Source: CAYSLA01 sp964431685
Lineage (GTDB): Bacteria > Armatimonadota > UBA5829
Reading direction: 5' to 3'
Assembly: GCA_964431685.1 (NCBI GenBank)
Contig: CAYSLA010000200.1
Location: 1-5,801, forward strand
Length of the DNA stretch: 5,801 nucleotides
Of this stretch, positions 5,219 to 5,801 are shown in pieces. The translations under genes and the position numbers were made by a program. Every line of letters begins with the position of its first letter. Within the stretch, counting starts at the first letter, position 1. The notes under the pieces were generated by a model. That model did not search any database and was not told the origin of the DNA. It saw only the letters and a program-made list of their open reading frames with translations.

Positions 5219-5659
5219 CTATTCCTCCTCCAGGACCAGGGCGTCGTTCGGACAGTGCTCCACACACGACGGGAAACCGCGTTCCGCGCACATGTCGCAT
5301 TTCAGGGCGATCTTCTTGCCTCTGCGGTCGCGTTTCACGGCTCCGTTCGGGCACATCAGAACGCACGTCCAGCATCCCACGCACTTGCTTTCGTCGACAC
5401 TCACCACGCCCGTATCGGGGTCTTTCTGCATTGCGCCTGTGATGCAGCCGTAGACGCAGAGTGGTTCATCGCATTGTCTACACTGGACCGCGAAAGACTC
5501 GCAGCCCTCTTCCTCAAGCTCCACGCACGAGACGGTCTCGCCGGCTCCCGGCTTGAACGCCTTGTGTATGCTCCCTGAGTCCGAGTGCTCGACTTTGCAC
5601 CAGACTCTGCACAGCCCGCATCCGATGCAGACATCAGGTATCGCCCTAATTCTCAGCAT
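5219..5659 (-). CDS. Four-cluster 4Fe-4S ferredoxin (DmsB/HycB/CooF-like electron-transfer subunit)
   Basis: This 146-residue protein has sixteen cysteines in the four-motif pattern of polyferredoxin subunits: C11/C14/C17/C21, C60/C63/C68/C72, C93/C96/C99/C103-P and C121/C124/C132/C136-P. It therefore very likely carries four [4Fe-4S] clusters. Two extra cysteines (C45, C53) lie outside the motifs. There is no signal peptide or membrane segment, so it should be cytoplasmic. Proteins of this family wire flavin or metal enzymes together. As first gene of the operon, 2 nt from the FAD oxidoreductase, it probably carries electrons between that enzyme and the Fe-S clusters of the synthase core. 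ATG 5659 has a GGAG site 6 nt upstream. The last codons (LEEE) double as the ribosome site for the next gene. The family fit is strong; the exact partner is inferred from gene order. Confidence 0.92.
   Translation of the reverse strand: MLRIRAIPDVCIGCGLCRVWCKVEHSDSGSIHKAFKPGAGETVSCVELEEEGCESFAVQCRQCDEPLCVYGCITGAMQKDPDTGVVSVDESKCVGCWTCVLMCPNGAVKRDRRGKKIALKCDMCAERGFPSCVEHCPNDALVLEEE
5224..5231 (-). promoter_or_regulatory. Ribosome binding site of the FAD oxidoreductase gene
   Basis: It reads GGAGGAGG on the minus strand, 7 nt before ATG 5216, inside the final codons of the ferredoxin gene. Its strength and spacing set the start at 5216. They rule out the much longer reading that extends upstream through the ferredoxin gene. 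Confidence 0.8.
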
Positions 5660-5801
5660 AGATCACTCCGTAATGTACAAAAGGCGCCTCGTACTATCAC
5701 AGTAACGAAGCGCCCACAATGGCCTTTATCGCAATCGATTGGGTGCTGCCGCGCACCTTCACAGAGCCAACTCACGCACTGCATAGCCGTCACTGGCCGT
5801 G
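5660..5801 (-). promoter_or_regulatory. Operon leader and possible promoter region
   Basis: This 142-nt stretch precedes the first gene and holds no gene I can support. The Shine-Dalgarno GGAG sits 6 nt before ATG 5659. A possible extended -10 (TGTGATAGT on the minus strand, hexamer at 5693-5698) lies about 34 nt upstream of the start, with only weak -35 candidates (TTGTGG at 5714-5719). A perfect 10-bp palindrome caatcgattg (5732-5741) and a small hairpin, ggtgc (5742-5746) / gcacc (5753-5757), lie just upstream and could be an operator. All of these are tentative. Confidence 0.3.

Noticed and set aside
5217..5384. Upstream extension of the FAD oxidoreductase to a start at 5384.
   Set aside because: The extra residues come from the ferredoxin gene read in another frame, while ATG 5216 has a strong ribosome site 7 nt upstream.
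5681..5692. GAGGCGCCTTTT on the minus strand as a terminator or attenuator in the leader.
   Set aside because: The palindrome aggcgcct has no loop room for a hairpin and only a short T run follows.
5653..5784. Small minus-strand ORF of 43 codons with six cysteines (starting MQCVSWLCEG) overlapping the ferredoxin start by 7 nt.
   Set aside because: No Shine-Dalgarno site before its ATG, no recognisable family, and the length is within chance for an open frame. The cysteine spacing is suggestive but not enough to call a gene.

Overview
The window holds one operon of five genes, all read on the minus strand (right to left). Together they encode a split, ferredoxin-linked glutamate synthase (GOGAT) of the archaeal type, also found in many anaerobic bacteria. 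In transcription order they are: a ferredoxin with four 4Fe-4S clusters (5219-5659); an FAD/NAD(P)-dependent oxidoreductase (3879-5216); a class II glutamine amidotransferase (2638-3882); an FMN/Fe-S glutamate synthase core with its own 2x[4Fe-4S] domain (962-2641); and a GXGXG beta-helix subunit (44-829). The first four are tightly packed: a 2-nt gap, then two ATGA overlaps. Only the last gene stands apart, behind a 132-nt spacer. I infer that the FAD enzyme and polyferredoxin deliver electrons to the synthase core, while the amidotransferase supplies ammonia from glutamine and the core reductively aminates 2-oxoglutarate.

Right edge (5660-5801): the leader of the operon, with a good Shine-Dalgarno site, only weak promoter candidates and a 10-bp palindrome. 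Left edge (1-43): a hairpin repeat just beyond the last stop codon. No RNA gene, transposase, CRISPR array or clear intrinsic terminator was seen.

The unusual part is a set of short palindromic repeats from several apparently unrelated families, scattered through the operon and in places lying in-frame inside conserved enzyme genes. The first ~50 codons of the synthase core consist largely of three different palindromes, including a perfect 37-bp one. The amidotransferase carries an in-frame copy of a C-rich hairpin that also occurs twice in the 830-961 spacer, and the copies differ by compensatory base changes in the stem. A 10-bp-stem hairpin lies in an over-long loop of the FAD enzyme. This resembles the protein-coding palindromic elements known from Rickettsia (RPE), but the families here look different. 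The amidotransferase leader also shows a possible one-base frameshift at a CCCC run and a 12-bp inverted repeat near its start.

Organism: moderately GC-rich, rich in dispersed palindromes, with an archaeal-type GOGAT operon using bacterial Shine-Dalgarno sites. This suggests a bacterium, probably with an anaerobic or facultative background, perhaps from a less-cultured phylum. The phylum cannot be fixed from the window.
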